Source: Nitrosotalea devaniterrae (GTDB lineage: Archaea > Thermoproteota > Nitrososphaeria > Nitrososphaerales > Nitrosopumilaceae). Taken from it: a stretch of DNA of 64,000 bases. The stretch spans positions 1,046,451-1,110,450 of the forward strand of contig LN890280.1 of NCBI GenBank assembly GCA_900065925.1, written 5' to 3'. A program made the translations under genes and the position numbers. The notes beneath the pieces were generated by a model. It ran no database searches. It had not been told where the DNA came from and saw nothing but the letters and a program-made list of their open reading frames with translations. Positions 17,453 through 26,499 of this stretch are shown here, one piece after another (within the stretch, counting starts at the first letter, position 1; each line of letters begins with the position of its first letter).

Positions 17453-17713
17453 ATGAATGAGAAACTCTTGGCATATGGATCAATTGCAGCCGCAATTATT
17501 GTCATGACAACAATAGTTTTCCCGTTTTGGAATTTGATTCCTGACATGGTAACAGAAAAAGTCCGAGTCGTATACAAAGAAGGAGACAAGTGTACAGTAG
17601 AAACAAGTGATGGCTTTAACATACCACACATACCATGCGCCAATGCAAAGATAGGTGACAACATCACTGCATCATATGACGTAAAAGTAAAAGACCGAGA
17701 ACACAAGATTTAG
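17453..17713 (+). CDS. Hypothetical membrane-anchored protein
   Basis: 86 residues: an N-terminal hydrophobic helix (about 8-28) and a small extracytoplasmic beta domain with two cysteines (near residues 46 and 62) that could form a disulfide. Convergent with pth2, whose stop is 4 bases away. No family recognised. Confidence 0.65.
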   Translation: MNEKLLAYGSIAAAIIVMTTIVFPFWNLIPDMVTEKVRVVYKEGDKCTVETSDGFNIPHIPCANAKIGDNITASYDVKVKDREHKI

Positions 17714-17717
17714 CAGA

Positions 17718-18074
17718 CTAGAGAAGTTTTAGATCCTTTGTAACCTTATCAATCATTTCTTCTGGCGCAGGACCTATTGATATGCATGTTACAGTTCCAG
17801 GCTCAATCTGAGTGTGACCTGCATCGGTAACTTCAGACCAGGGCAGATCATGTGATATTGCATCTCTTTTTACCTTATCAAGTTCTGACAAGCTAGATAC
17901 TTTGACAACAACTTTTTCTTGGCCATATCTTTCCCACTGGTCAAACCACTCTCGTTTTGATTTTCTAACATGTTCTGCTCCCAAGACACATGCATGTCCA
18001 ACTTGAGCGGCAATTTTTCCGGCGCCCATTCCAAGATCTTTTCTTACTACAATTACCTGTTTTATAACACCCAT
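17718..18074 (-). CDS. pth2: Peptidyl-tRNA hydrolase, archaeal/eukaryotic type
   Basis: Releases peptides from prematurely dropped peptidyl-tRNA. 118 residues, the normal Pth2 length. The signature KQVIVVRKDLGMGAGKIAAQ (5-24) is followed by GHACVLG, then the C-terminal motif DAGHTQIEPGT around residues 84-94. The monocistronic arrangement is common. Function is secure from the family. Confidence 0.97.
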   Translation of the reverse strand: MGVIKQVIVVRKDLGMGAGKIAAQVGHACVLGAEHVRKSKREWFDQWERYGQEKVVVKVSSLSELDKVKRDAISHDLPWSEVTDAGHTQIEPGTVTCISIGPAPEEMIDKVTKDLKLL

Positions 18075-18191
18075 ACTAATTTGAAATTACACTAGGACAT
18101 GTTAAACTTTTGAATCAAAATATAACAAAAGTGCATGTTTTACATTTTCGGATTATAATATCAATAAATAACGGCAGTGTTTAGTGCATAC

Positions 18192-18332
18192 ATGCCCGGT
18201 ATGAAATGCGTATCATGCGGAATCGGATTCTTTTCTGCCACTGGTTCAGATAAATGCTCCAAGTGTTCAGGTAAAGGTCAAGAGGAAGCCGCACATGGTC
18301 ACGACTCTTGTGGCTGCGGTCACAGTCATTAG
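18192..18332 (+). CDS. Cys/His-rich zinc-binding microprotein
   Basis: 46 residues, MPGMKCVSCGIGFF at the start, with CVSC and CSKC forming a four-cysteine zinc knuckle and a metal-rich tail (HGHDSCGCGHSH). It has its own ATG and a stop 60 bases before the next TATA-rich region. Proteins of this size and composition are common in thaumarchaea. The tail could act as a metal-binding or chaperone segment; function is unknown. Confidence 0.75.
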   Translation: MPGMKCVSCGIGFFSATGSDKCSKCSGKGQEEAAHGHDSCGCGHSH

Positions 18333-18445
18333 AAAATTCTAGTGGTATGTGATTAATCTCCCTTTTTTGATACAACACAACAAAATCAAGTTTTTAAAAA
18401 TCCGTAGTGAATTAATAGTGCAGACGTGACAAAAAATAAGACGAT

Positions 18446-19582
18446 ATGGATTATGATGTAGTAATAGCAGGCGGAAGTGTTGCAGGACTCTTGTGTGCAC
18501 GAGAGATTGCAAGTAAGAATCACAGTGTTCTAGTAATAGAGGAAGATTCGGAGCTTGGAACACCTGAGCATTGTGGTGGTGTGGTCAGTATACCTGCAAT
18601 GGACGACCTTGGCATCATACCCATGAGGGCCACACTTGACAACAAGATACGTTCTGCAAGAATAGTAGCACCATCTGGAAAAAATTTTACTCTGGATGCA
18701 AGACCACAGCAAGTCATAGTTTTGGATAGACGAGAGTTTGACAAGCAGATTGCACATCAAGCCCAAGTCAAGGGAGCTGAAATCAGAGTAAAATCATCAC
18801 TAAGGGAGATAACAAAGGAAGGAGTGCGAACATCAGATGGAGAGATAAAATGCAAAATTGTTGTAGATGCAAGGGGGGTAACATCACTTGTTCAAAAAGA
18901 TAGGACTGGAACACTCCAGTCTGCCCAATACGAAATCTTTGCAGACTGGATAGACAAGGAAAGAATCGAAGTATATCTAGATCAAGAAAAGTATCCAGGA
19001 TTTTTTGCATGGGTCATACCCACTAGAAGAGACGAGGCAAAAATAGGAGTAGCAGGAAAAGGAATCAATCCAGCATTAGCAATAGAAGAATTTCTCAAGT
19101 CAAAGGGAAAATATTCTACCATCAGAAAAATATTTGCACCAATTTGGGTCAAAGGACCAATCAAAGAATTTGTGACAGGAAATGTTGTCACCATCGGAGA
19201 TGCAGCAGGACAAGCAAAACCTACCACTGCAGGCGGAATTTATTCATCAGGAGTTGGGGGAATACTTGCTGGAAATGCCATTTCCAAGTTTTTAGAATCA
19301 GGAAACAAATCCAAACTTTTAGAATACCAAAAAGAATGGCATGAAAAATTTGGTAAAGAGTTTGAGAATATGCTTCTTGCCCGCTCTTTACTTGAAAGAC
19401 TGGACAACAAATCAATTGATGGAATCTTTGAATCAATAACACCGAAGATGCTCGATGAGATCTCAAAGGAAGGAAGTTTTGATTTTCATACAACATCAGT
19501 TGCAAAACTATTGGGTGTACGAGGATCGGTCAAAGCAATCCAGGCAATTCTTGGAAATGAATTGAGAAGATTGTTAAACTAA
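18446..19582 (+). CDS. Geranylgeranyl reductase-family flavoprotein
   Basis: 378-residue FAD-dependent reductase. The N-terminal dinucleotide-binding GGSVAGLLCA is near residues 10-19, CGGVVS near 43 marks the family, and the second FAD motif VVTIGDAAGQAKP is near residues 250. Family members saturate the isoprenoid chains of archaeal membrane lipids or of quinones. Which of these is used cannot be told from sequence. It is monocistronic, with a small zinc-ribbon gene 50 bases downstream. Confidence 0.93.
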   Translation: MDYDVVIAGGSVAGLLCAREIASKNHSVLVIEEDSELGTPEHCGGVVSIPAMDDLGIIPMRATLDNKIRSARIVAPSGKNFTLDARPQQVIVLDRREFDKQIAHQAQVKGAEIRVKSSLREITKEGVRTSDGEIKCKIVVDARGVTSLVQKDRTGTLQSAQYEIFADWIDKERIEVYLDQEKYPGFFAWVIPTRRDEAKIGVAGKGINPALAIEEFLKSKGKYSTIRKIFAPIWVKGPIKEFVTGNVVTIGDAAGQAKPTTAGGIYSSGVGGILAGNAISKFLESGNKSKLLEYQKEWHEKFGKEFENMLLARSLLERLDNKSIDGIFESITPKMLDEISKEGSFDFHTTSVAKLLGVRGSVKAIQAILGNELRRLLN

Positions 19583-19632
19583 GTGATATTTGATAAGCAA
19601 GGTATAAATTCGGTAGAAATCGACTTTTTATC

Positions 19633-19812
19633 ATGTCATCAACTATAGCATTACCTGTGTGCAGTTCTTGTCACAGACCAATAATGCCTAACGATAAGTG
19701 TGTAAAATTTAACTGTCCTAGTTGTGGCTCCGTATTGCTTTGGAGATGTGAAAGTTGCAGAGAAGCTGCAAGAGTATACAAGTGTAATTCATGCACTTTT
19801 GAAGGACCTTAA
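19633..19812 (+). CDS. Zinc-ribbon protein, 59 residues, upstream of aEF-1beta
   Basis: Small protein with four CxxC pairs (CSSC, CPSC, CESC, CNSC), predicted to bind two zinc ions, ending in TFEGP. This is the archaeal HVO_2753-like/DUF1610 zinc-ribbon type often found beside translation elongation genes. A TATA-like GTATAAATT about 30 bases upstream fits a leaderless message. It is only 3 bases before the aEF-1beta start, so they form one operon. A translation-related role is likely but not proven. Confidence 0.85.
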   Translation: MSSTIALPVCSSCHRPIMPNDKCVKFNCPSCGSVLLWRCESCREAARVYKCNSCTFEGP

Positions 19813-19815
19813 AAA

Positions 19816-20097
19816 TTGGCCCGACTTTCACTTAGAGCAAAAATCCTCCCAACTGGAACTGAGATAGATCTAGATGATATTGCAAAAAAGATAACATCTT
19901 CATTAAAAGAAGGCATCGTACTTTCAAAATATGTAAAAGAACCACTTGCTTTTGGTCTTTACTTTCTTAATGCAGAATTTGCCCTAGACGACAAGGAAGG
20001 TCAAATGGACTCCCTTGAAAACACAGTGCGTTCAATTGACGGGGTAGGAGAATTCGAAGTGTTAGGTTTGAGCCGAACATCGGTCGATATGAAGTAG
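19816..20097 (+). CDS. ef1b: Translation elongation factor 1-beta (aEF-1beta)
   Basis: Nucleotide exchange factor for EF-1alpha, 93 residues. It has the archaeal ferredoxin-like fold with LPTGTEIDLDDI at the N-terminus and the C-terminal GEFEVLGLSRTSVD. TTG start, immediately after the zinc-ribbon gene. The following cdc48 gene starts 8 bases after its stop, so all three are likely co-transcribed. Confidence 0.95.
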   Translation: MARLSLRAKILPTGTEIDLDDIAKKITSSLKEGIVLSKYVKEPLAFGLYFLNAEFALDDKEGQMDSLENTVRSIDGVGEFEVLGLSRTSVDMK

Positions 20098-20105
20098 GTG
20101 CCCTC

Positions 20106-22274
20106 TTGGTAAAAAAAGACGAACTGCTACAAATGCGGGTCGGCGAAGCAAAACAAAGAGATGTTGGAAAAAGACGTGCCAGGATAGAACCTGAGGCAAT
20201 GGAATTTTTAAAAGTAGAAGCAGGCGACATGATTGAAATTGTTGGAAAGAGATCAAGTTGTGCCATAGTTTGGCCTGCAGATGATGACAACAAGACACCA
20301 GACGTCATACGAATTGACGGTCAAACAAGAAAGAATGCAGGTGTTGGAATAAACGACCTAGTCAATGTGAAAAAAATAATTGCAAAACCAGCAAAGAGTG
20401 TTACATTAATGCCAGTGAACGGCAACGTTACAGTCGATAAAGAATTTACAGACTTTGTAAAAAATAGACTCAGAGGTTTACCACTCTCTGAAGGTGACGA
20501 GATATCAGTTATGATTCTTGGAAATTCAATGGACTTTAAGATTCACAAGATTGCACCAAAGGCTGTTGTAAAAATAGAGCGAAGTACTACGGTTACCATA
20601 CTTACTGAAACATCAATTGATAAAAAAATCAGAGTTACGTTTGAAGAGATAGGTGGTCTTAAGACACAGACAAAAAGAATGCGAGAAATAGTAGAGCTCC
20701 CACTAAAACATCCTGAAATTTTTACAAGACTCAACATAGAGCCGCACAGTGGAATATTGTTGTACGGTCCACCAGGATGTGGAAAGACATTGATTGCAAA
20801 GGTGCTAGCAAGCGAATCAGAGGCAAACTTTTACTCAATTAACGGTCCAGAAATAATGAACAAGTATTACGGTGAGACAGAGGCAAGACTCAGAGACATT
20901 TTCAAAGAGGCAAAGGAAAATTCTCCAAGTGTAATATTCATTGATGAGATTGATGCAATTGCTCCAAAAAGAGAAGAGGCATACGGAGACGTAGAAAAAA
21001 GAGTAGTGGCCCAACTCTTGGCATTGATGGACGGCCTCAATGACAGAGGAAATGTCATAGTCCTTGGCGCAACAAACAGGCCAGAAAGTGTAGACCCAGC
21101 TTTGAGAAGACCCGGTAGATTTGACAGGGAAATTGAAATCTCAGTTCCCAATGCAGACGGCAGATTAGAGATATTACAGATTCACACACGTGGCATGCCA
21201 CTTCAAGATGTTGATCTTAAGACACTTGCTGCAGAGTTGCACGGATACACTGGTGCGGATATCAAATCATTATGCAGAGAGGCTGCAATGAAAGCAGTAA
21301 GGACATACTTGCCAGAGATTGAAAACGAGACTGAAAAAATTGCTCCAGATATTTTATTAAAGTTAAAGATCACATTACAGGACTTTTACGATGCAATGCA
21401 CGAAATTGTACCAACAGCAATGCGTGAGTTTTACGTAGAAAGTCCAAAAGTATGGTGGAGAGAAGTAGGCGGACTGGATGATGCAAAAAGAACTCTAGAA
21501 GACAATTTGATAACTGCAATAAAAGAGCCTGCAAAATTCCAAAAAATGGGAATCAAGCCACCAAAGGGTGCACTACTATACGGCCCATCAGGATGTGGAA
21601 AGACATTGCTTGCACGAGCACTTGCAACAGAGAGTGGTGCAAACATGATACTGGTAAGAGGCCCTGAGATTTTATCAAAATGGGTTGGCGAATCAGAAAA
21701 AGCAATAAGGGAAATATTTCGAAAGGCAAAGACATCCTCGCCTTGTATAATAATATTTGATGAACTTGATTCACTTGCTCGCTTCAAATCAAATGAAGAA
21801 GGCGGAGTGGGGGAGAGACTGTTAAGCCAGCTTTTAACTGAAATGGAAGACGGTGGAGCATCCAGAGTCATCGTACTAGGAATTTCAAACAGGCCTGATC
21901 TTATCGACCCATCCCTGATACGACCTGGTAGACTAGATCTAGTAATTTTTGTTCCAGCACCTGACGAGAAGGGACGATTTGAGATAATCAGACTACTTAC
22001 AAAACAGATGCCACTTTCTGGAGATATCGATTTGAAAGAGATTGCAGTTGCAACAAAAGGATATAGTGGAGCAGATCTTGTTGCAGTGTGCAGAGAATCT
22101 GCAGTAAATGCAATGAGAAACAACAGTCCAAAAATTACCAGCGGAGACTTTTCTGCCGCACTCAAAAATGTAAAGCCATCAATCACAAAAGGAGTTGAAG
22201 ATTGGTATTCCACAGTTAAAGATAATATCTCTTATGCGCTACCAAAGCCAATGGATAAGGCATTCTACGGTTAG
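20106..22274 (+). CDS. cdc48: Cdc48/VCP-type AAA+ unfoldase
   Basis: 722 residues. The N domain opens with [20 protein letters not shown] (residues about 12-31). The D1 ATPase has Walker A GPPGCGKT (221-228), Walker B IFIDEID around 277 and an arginine-finger region GRFDREI. D2 has Walker A GPSGCGKT (493-500) and Walker B IIFDELD. Pulls apart proteins or complexes for the proteasome or for cell division and repair. TTG start. Operon with aEF-1beta and, 2 bases downstream, a winged-helix-like protein. Confidence 0.96.
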   Translation: MVKKDELLQMRVGEAKQRDVGKRRARIEPEAMEFLKVEAGDMIEIVGKRSSCAIVWPADDDNKTPDVIRIDGQTRKNAGVGINDLVNVKKIIAKPAKSVTLMPVNGNVTVDKEFTDFVKNRLRGLPLSEGDEISVMILGNSMDFKIHKIAPKAVVKIERSTTVTILTETSIDKKIRVTFEEIGGLKTQTKRMREIVELPLKHPEIFTRLNIEPHSGILLYGPPGCGKTLIAKVLASESEANFYSINGPEIMNKYYGETEARLRDIFKEAKENSPSVIFIDEIDAIAPKREEAYGDVEKRVVAQLLALMDGLNDRGNVIVLGATNRPESVDPALRRPGRFDREIEISVPNADGRLEILQIHTRGMPLQDVDLKTLAAELHGYTGADIKSLCREAAMKAVRTYLPEIENETEKIAPDILLKLKITLQDFYDAMHEIVPTAMREFYVESPKVWWREVGGLDDAKRTLEDNLITAIKEPAKFQKMGIKPPKGALLYGPSGCGKTLLARALATESGANMILVRGPEILSKWVGESEKAIREIFRKAKTSSPCIIIFDELDSLARFKSNEEGGVGERLLSQLLTEMEDGGASRVIVLGISNRPDLIDPSLIRPGRLDLVIFVPAPDEKGRFEIIRLLTKQMPLSGDIDLKEIAVATKGYSGADLVAVCRESAVNAMRNNSPKITSGDFSAALKNVKPSITKGVEDWYSTVKDNISYALPKPMDKAFYG

Positions 22275-22276
22275 AC

Positions 22277-22591
22277 ATGACAGTTCCACTACGAAATACC
22301 ATTTATGAGAAGATCAAGATTGCAGGATCCCTCACTGATTCAGAGCTGTCAAAAGCTTTGATCAAGGCAGGCATTTCAATCCCAGAAGATGAGTTCAACA
22401 AGACATTGCTCAACTTGGAGATTTATGGTTTGATCAAGGTCACTTGGTTAACCAAGGATGAACGTAGAATAGAGATATCTGAAAAAGAAGAAGACGAAGA
22501 CGAGATTGAAAAACAAAACATGGAAAACCTGGAAAAAGAATACGAGTCAGGATTTCCTGGCGTAGGCCAAGAAGAAGAAATCCAAGAATAA
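22277..22591 (+). CDS. Winged-helix-like protein, downstream of cdc48
   Basis: 104 residues. Residues 5-72 have the pattern of a small winged-helix domain (helix SLTDSELSKALIKAG, then KTLLNLEIYGLIKV). The C-terminus is a highly acidic helix with runs of Glu and Asp. Starts 2 bases after the cdc48 stop, so co-transcribed; it may be a Cdc48 cofactor or adaptor, which is inference. It ends directly against the convergent ctaB gene. Confidence 0.75.
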   Translation: MTVPLRNTIYEKIKIAGSLTDSELSKALIKAGISIPEDEFNKTLLNLEIYGLIKVTWLTKDERRIEISEKEEDEDEIEKQNMENLEKEYESGFPGVGQEEEIQE

Positions 22592-23491
22592 TTATCTTAT
22601 CACTGGAAAGTGAAATGCTGCATCAAGTGCAATTCCTACAAAGATGATTGTAAGATATGGTGCAGTCACCTTGTATGCCTTCCATGCAAAGTCCGAAGTT
22701 GGAGTCTTTGTTAGTTTATAGTGATAAACAAGCATCAGACCACCTGACACCAGAGCAACTCCAAGATACACATATCCCAATCCAAATGCAACAAGCATGA
22801 CAGAATACGGTAACAATATTGCAGTATTGAGTAGAATATACTTTGAAGTTTTTTGCATGCCAATTAGGACTGGTAGCATTGGTACTTTGGCTTCAGCATA
22901 ATCATCTCGTATCTTCATTGCAAGACACCAAAAGTGAGAAGGTGTCCAGACAAAGACCAAGATGCCAACCAATGCTCCAAGAACATCCATAGAACCAGTA
23001 GCTGCAGCCCAGCCTGCCATGGCTGCACAGCTTCCTGCAAATCCACCAATTACAATGTTAGACCAATTGCTGCGCTTAAGCCAGACTGTATAGATTATGA
23101 CATAGAAAAATATTCCAAGCGCGATGAAAAATGTCGAAATAGGATTTAGAAAAACCCAAGCATAAACCACAGAAATACAACTTACTGCAAGTCCATACAC
23201 TAAGACACTACGTGCAGACATTCTTCCAGATGGAATTGGTCTTGTGCTGGTTCGTTTCATCAAGGGATCAATATCTCTGTCATAGTAATGATTCAGGGCA
23301 CTAGAGCCTGCAGACGATAATGCTCCAGCCACTATGAGATGTAAAAGTGTGATATTGTCAAGAGGTTTGTGTGCGATCAGAATGCTTGCCGCATACATTG
23401 AAGTGATTGCTGTAATAACAAGTAAAACTATGATTCTAGGTTTTGATACTTCAAGTACTTCCTTTAATCCCACGATCTTTAGCCGATTCAC
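22592..23491 (-). CDS. ctaB: Protohaem IX farnesyltransferase (haem O synthase)
   Basis: UbiA-family membrane enzyme that adds a farnesyl group to haem B to make haem O for terminal oxidases. About 299 residues with roughly nine membrane helices. The first aspartate-rich motif NHYYDRDIDPLMKRT, and the following TRPIPSG, are diagnostic; the second, IRDDYAEAKVPMLP, is present. The GTG at 23491 leaves a 60-base divergent promoter gap to the cupredoxin gene; the frame is open to a TTG at 23566, which would overlap that gene. Supplies the respiratory chain. Confidence 0.93.
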   Translation of the reverse strand: MNRLKIVGLKEVLEVSKPRIIVLLVITAITSMYAASILIAHKPLDNITLLHLIVAGALSSAGSSALNHYYDRDIDPLMKRTSTRPIPSGRMSARSVLVYGLAVSCISVVYAWVFLNPISTFFIALGIFFYVIIYTVWLKRSNWSNIVIGGFAGSCAAMAGWAAATGSMDVLGALVGILVFVWTPSHFWCLAMKIRDDYAEAKVPMLPVLIGMQKTSKYILLNTAILLPYSVMLVAFGLGYVYLGVALVSGGLMLVYHYKLTKTPTSDFAWKAYKVTAPYLTIIFVGIALDAAFHFPVIR

Positions 23492-23551
23492 AGGGAATTT
23501 AATTTCTTCGAAGATTATCTGGGGGTTCAAAAGAATTAAGTATGTCACTTC

Positions 23552-24688
23552 ATGGAACATCCACAAATGAGTGACTGGGACCTCATGATGCCAGGAATGG
23601 GACTAACAGCAATTGGTCTTGCAGGAGTAATTTTATCATATTTGGGTATTGCAAATACTTTCCTTACAGGAATGCAGGCTCTTTCAGGTTTAACGATGTT
23701 TATCGGCATGATTTTCTTATCAGCAGGAATCCTAAGTGGTGGAGTTTCCACCAGTCCACGAGCCAAGGCAACCACTCTTGTGATCTTTGGCATAGCAGGT
23801 TCGGTTGGAGCATACGCAATAGGCTTGAACAAGGTAATCACATCATTGCCAGCATTTGTGGGTCTACTTATCATAATTCTCATACCAACAATAGTTCTAG
23901 CATTCTTTTCAATGAAGTCACCAAAGCATTTCAAGCCAATAGCAACAATATTTGTTGCAGCAATGATAGTAGGTGTTGGCTCTTACACAGCATTTGGTTT
24001 TATCGGACCGGGGGCACAATTCCATTTCCAGCCAATGGTTCAGAATTCAACAAACTCTACTACACCAGCAGCTACATCAAATGTTCCAGTGATATCAATC
24101 GAGATTCCTGCAAACGCATCAATGCAAGGACATACCAGTTTCAACCCAGATTCAGTGACAGTTCCCAAGGGAGACATTATCGAATGGACAAACAATGACA
24201 AAGTTGCACATACAGTAACTAGCCAAGATGGTACGATATGGGATTCAGGAATAATAAAACCAGGAAATACATTCAGACTAGATACATCAAAGCTTAACGA
24301 TACAACATACCAGTATCTATGTACGGTTCATCCATTCATGTCAGGAAACATAACCATAGTAGCTCCTGCCAAGCCAGTATTTGCAAATGTTACCATTACA
24401 AGCGGTGCAGGTGCAAGTGCAAATGCAGCATGTGTTGGAACAAACAATTGTTTTGCTCCAAATCCAACTAGCATTAAATCTGGAACTACCGTAACTTGGA
24501 CAAATAGCGACAGTGTTGCACATACAGTGACAAGCGGTAAACCAAGTGATAATGTCCAAGGAGATGTGTTTGATTCAGGCCTTATCAAGCCAGGAAAAAC
24601 ATTCCAGTTTACATTTACAAAGGCAGGTTCACAAGATTACTTTTGTTCAGTCCACCCATGGATGGTTGGAAAAGTAACAGTAGGATGA
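23552..24688 (+). CDS. Membrane-anchored tandem cupredoxin (two type 1 copper domains)
   Basis: 378 residues: about four N-terminal membrane helices (to residue 155), then two plastocyanin/azurin-like domains on the outer side. Each domain has the copper ligands: domain 1 with His in VAHTVTSQ and CTVHPFM, domain 2 with His in VAHTVTSG and CSVHPWM (Cys, His and Met). Probable electron carrier in a copper-rich respiratory chain, such as to a terminal oxidase. Thaumarchaea carry many such proteins. It overlaps the JAMM gene by an ATGA stop/start and is divergent from haem O synthase. Confidence 0.92.
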   Translation: MEHPQMSDWDLMMPGMGLTAIGLAGVILSYLGIANTFLTGMQALSGLTMFIGMIFLSAGILSGGVSTSPRAKATTLVIFGIAGSVGAYAIGLNKVITSLPAFVGLLIIILIPTIVLAFFSMKSPKHFKPIATIFVAAMIVGVGSYTAFGFIGPGAQFHFQPMVQNSTNSTTPAATSNVPVISIEIPANASMQGHTSFNPDSVTVPKGDIIEWTNNDKVAHTVTSQDGTIWDSGIIKPGNTFRLDTSKLNDTTYQYLCTVHPFMSGNITIVAPAKPVFANVTITSGAGASANAACVGTNNCFAPNPTSIKSGTTVTWTNSDSVAHTVTSGKPSDNVQGDVFDSGLIKPGKTFQFTFTKAGSQDYFCSVHPWMVGKVTVG

Positions 24689-25098
24689 CTGGGCCCAAAG
24701 CAGTAATTTTATCCAAACCCCAAGTCCAGATTCTTGTAAATCATGCACGGGAGACTGCCCCAAACGAATCATGTGCCATACTATTTGGCGGTACAGCAGA
24801 TGGAAACATCCTAGTAGAAGAAATTTTTCTTACAAAAAATATTGAAGCTTCGCCTGTAAACTTTACCATTGCACCTGAAGAACTAATATCTGCGTATGAT
24901 ACCGCAGAAAAGAAAAAACTCGAAGTCATAGGGATATTTCATTCACATCCAGATTCTGTTGCATACCCATCATCAACTGATAAAAAATACATGGAAATCA
25001 ATCCAGTACCATGGATTATTTTTTCAAATCAAAATAACGAATTCAAGGCGTACATCTACGATTCAGGTCTAGTCCCAGTTCCAGTAAAGATTTCGTAA
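24685..25098 (+). CDS. JAMM/MPN+ metallopeptidase
   Basis: 137 residues with the full JAMM motif: catalytic Glu in ESCAILFGG, HSHPDSVAYPSSTD (HxHP plus Ser and Asp ligand). Archaeal relatives remove ubiquitin-like SAMP modifiers or process sulfur carrier proteins. ATG at 24685 overlaps the cupredoxin stop as ATGA; an in-frame ATG at 24643 would place the start deep inside that gene. Pairing with a cupredoxin is unusual and may be only transcriptional convenience. Confidence 0.88.
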   Translation: MTGPKAVILSKPQVQILVNHARETAPNESCAILFGGTADGNILVEEIFLTKNIEASPVNFTIAPEELISAYDTAEKKKLEVIGIFHSHPDSVAYPSSTDKKYMEINPVPWIIFSNQNNEFKAYIYDSGLVPVPVKIS

Positions 25099-25100
25099 TT

Positions 25101-25199
25101 CTACTTTTTGTGAACGTGTTTGTGTCGTTCTAGATGATCCTTGTCTGTAAAAGTCGTATCACAATCTTTACATTTGAATTCGGCTTTAGCGCCCCACAT
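25101..25199 (-). CDS. Single C2H2 zinc-finger microprotein, 32 residues
   Basis: 32 residues starting MWGAKAEFKCKDC. It is one complete classical finger: C-x2-C-x12-H-x3-H (CKDC ... HLERHKHVH), ending in KK. The sequence DHLERH resembles eukaryotic-type finger helices. Too short for standard gene calling, but the motif spacing is exact. Convergent with the JAMM gene, 2 bases after its stop. Probably binds DNA, RNA or a protein. Confidence 0.75.
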   Translation of the reverse strand: MWGAKAEFKCKDCDTTFTDKDHLERHKHVHKK

Positions 25200-25449
25200 C
25201 GTCAATCTATACCCAAACTAATGTAAAAGGCTTTAGCAAGATTACCTGAGAATTATATTTCAGTTATCAATATTTATTAGAATTTTTACATGTTTTGACA
25301 TGAATTTTCCAATTATTGCCTACTTTGAAAATTAATCATATTCTACAAACCAAGTCAGATCGCATTTTGGCTTGTGAATTCTACGTCAATATTATATCTG
25401 CATCAATTCACCTACAAACTCTAAATATCCCTATTCTAGAACAACAAAC

Positions 25450-25707
25450 ATGGAAATTCACGTATACGATACATATGTAGAAGCAAAAGACGGCCACACC
25501 ATGCATTTTGACGTCATTACAAGCCAGAAGGATCACGACAAAGCAATCCAGTATGCAAAAGAATGGCTCAAGACCATCGGAGAAAGCGAGTCAAAGGTTT
25601 CAACGGAAGAATGCCAGTTCTGCCACTCACAAGGTGCACCTGAACCCATTGCCAATGAAATCCAAAAGAAAGGCTACTTCATCCAAAAGATGGAAGGCTG
25701 CCCGTAA
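25450..25707 (+). CDS. DUF2024-family protein
   Basis: 85 residues, soluble, starting MEIHVYDTYVEAKDGHTMHF, the typical opening of the DUF2024 family. It has a CQFC pair near residues 56-59 and a lone Cys near the C-terminus. A fold is known for the family but no activity. Stands alone, preceded by about 250 bases without a gene. Confidence 0.8.
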   Translation: MEIHVYDTYVEAKDGHTMHFDVITSQKDHDKAIQYAKEWLKTIGESESKVSTEECQFCHSQGAPEPIANEIQKKGYFIQKMEGCP

Positions 25708-25783
25708 AGATACCGTCTAAATTTTTTAATTCAATCATTATTTTTAAAAACTCTAATAGCGTCACGCTTGGTATAATCATATC

Positions 25784-25972
25784 ATGGCAAAGAAAAGCGA
25801 CTATAACAGACTATCAGTAGAAGGCGACATACAGACAAAATGGATATGTGGTTGTTTTGAGACAGTTGATGGTTTTTTCAAGTTCTGCCCCCAACATAAT
25901 GAAACCATGAGACATACAATTGAATCTCAGATAGACAAGCTTGACATGACCACAGTTGTAGAAGAAAAATAA
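25784..25972 (+). CDS. Hypothetical small Cys-containing protein
   Basis: 62 residues with CGC near 23-25 and CPQH near 36-39, a possible zinc site of the ribbon type. A charged helix follows. 7 bases before the convergent metallopeptidase stop. No family known to me. Confidence 0.65.
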   Translation: MAKKSDYNRLSVEGDIQTKWICGCFETVDGFFKFCPQHNETMRHTIESQIDKLDMTTVVEEK

Positions 25973-25978
25973 AACCAG

Positions 25979-26365
25979 TTAGCGTCTTTTAGCATATGGC
26001 TTGAATGTCCAGCCTGCAAGACCACGTCGTACCATTTTGTTAAACCTCCTTCCATGGCTCAGATATGGAAAACGCATGTGAATCAGTTCATGTACAATCG
26101 TATTTTCAAGGGTCTTTTCGTCTGGAATCTTTCTGACATTTATGAAGACAACATTGTCTTGGATGTATGATACCCCAAGATACTTGTATGCTGAAGTTCG
26201 TCTTCCTTCAGTTACTTCCTTTGGCATTTCCAGGACCTCTTTTGTTGTCAACAATATCTTTGGCTCTGAAATACTAAATCTTGCACAATAGACTCCCACT
26301 TTTTCAAGTATCTTAAAATGCAGATCAGAGTCTAGCTTCACAAAATCAAAGACTGTAAATCCCAA
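25979..26365 (-). CDS. Zinc metallopeptidase of the SprT/WLM-like type
   Basis: 128 residues, the HELIH motif near residue 91 with a further His (SHGRR) about 11 residues later, the HExxH...H ligand pattern of SprT/WLM-like zinc peptidases. No signal peptide. SprT-type proteins in eukaryotes act on DNA-protein crosslinks, but this small archaeal form has no known substrate. TTG at 26365 is the start. A positively charged C-terminus (KPYAKRR) suggests nucleic acid contact. Confidence 0.78.
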   Translation of the reverse strand: MGFTVFDFVKLDSDLHFKILEKVGVYCARFSISEPKILLTTKEVLEMPKEVTEGRRTSAYKYLGVSYIQDNVVFINVRKIPDEKTLENTIVHELIHMRFPYLSHGRRFNKMVRRGLAGWTFKPYAKRR

Positions 26366-26499
26366 GTTTAATGCATATTGTCAAAATTCGTATTGACACT
26401 GGTGGATTTTTTTGTTTCAACCATTAAAGTGGTTAAGTGGGGTCAGAAATTTCGTTAGGTTAATCATAAATCATACAGCCACCGTCTCCTCATTCCCCA

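Noticed and set aside
21431-22213. 260-codon minus-strand frame
   Set aside because: Antisense of the Cdc48 D2 ATPase domain, produced by the codon pattern of the true gene.
23492-23566. N-terminal extension of haem O synthase to a TTG at 23566
   Set aside because: It would overlap the divergent cupredoxin gene and leave no promoter space; the family starts near the GTG at 23491.
26419-26434. Hairpin AACCA/TGGTT between metallopeptidase and dephospho-CoA kinase
   Set aside because: Only 5 base pairs and no clear terminator run; too weak to annotate.
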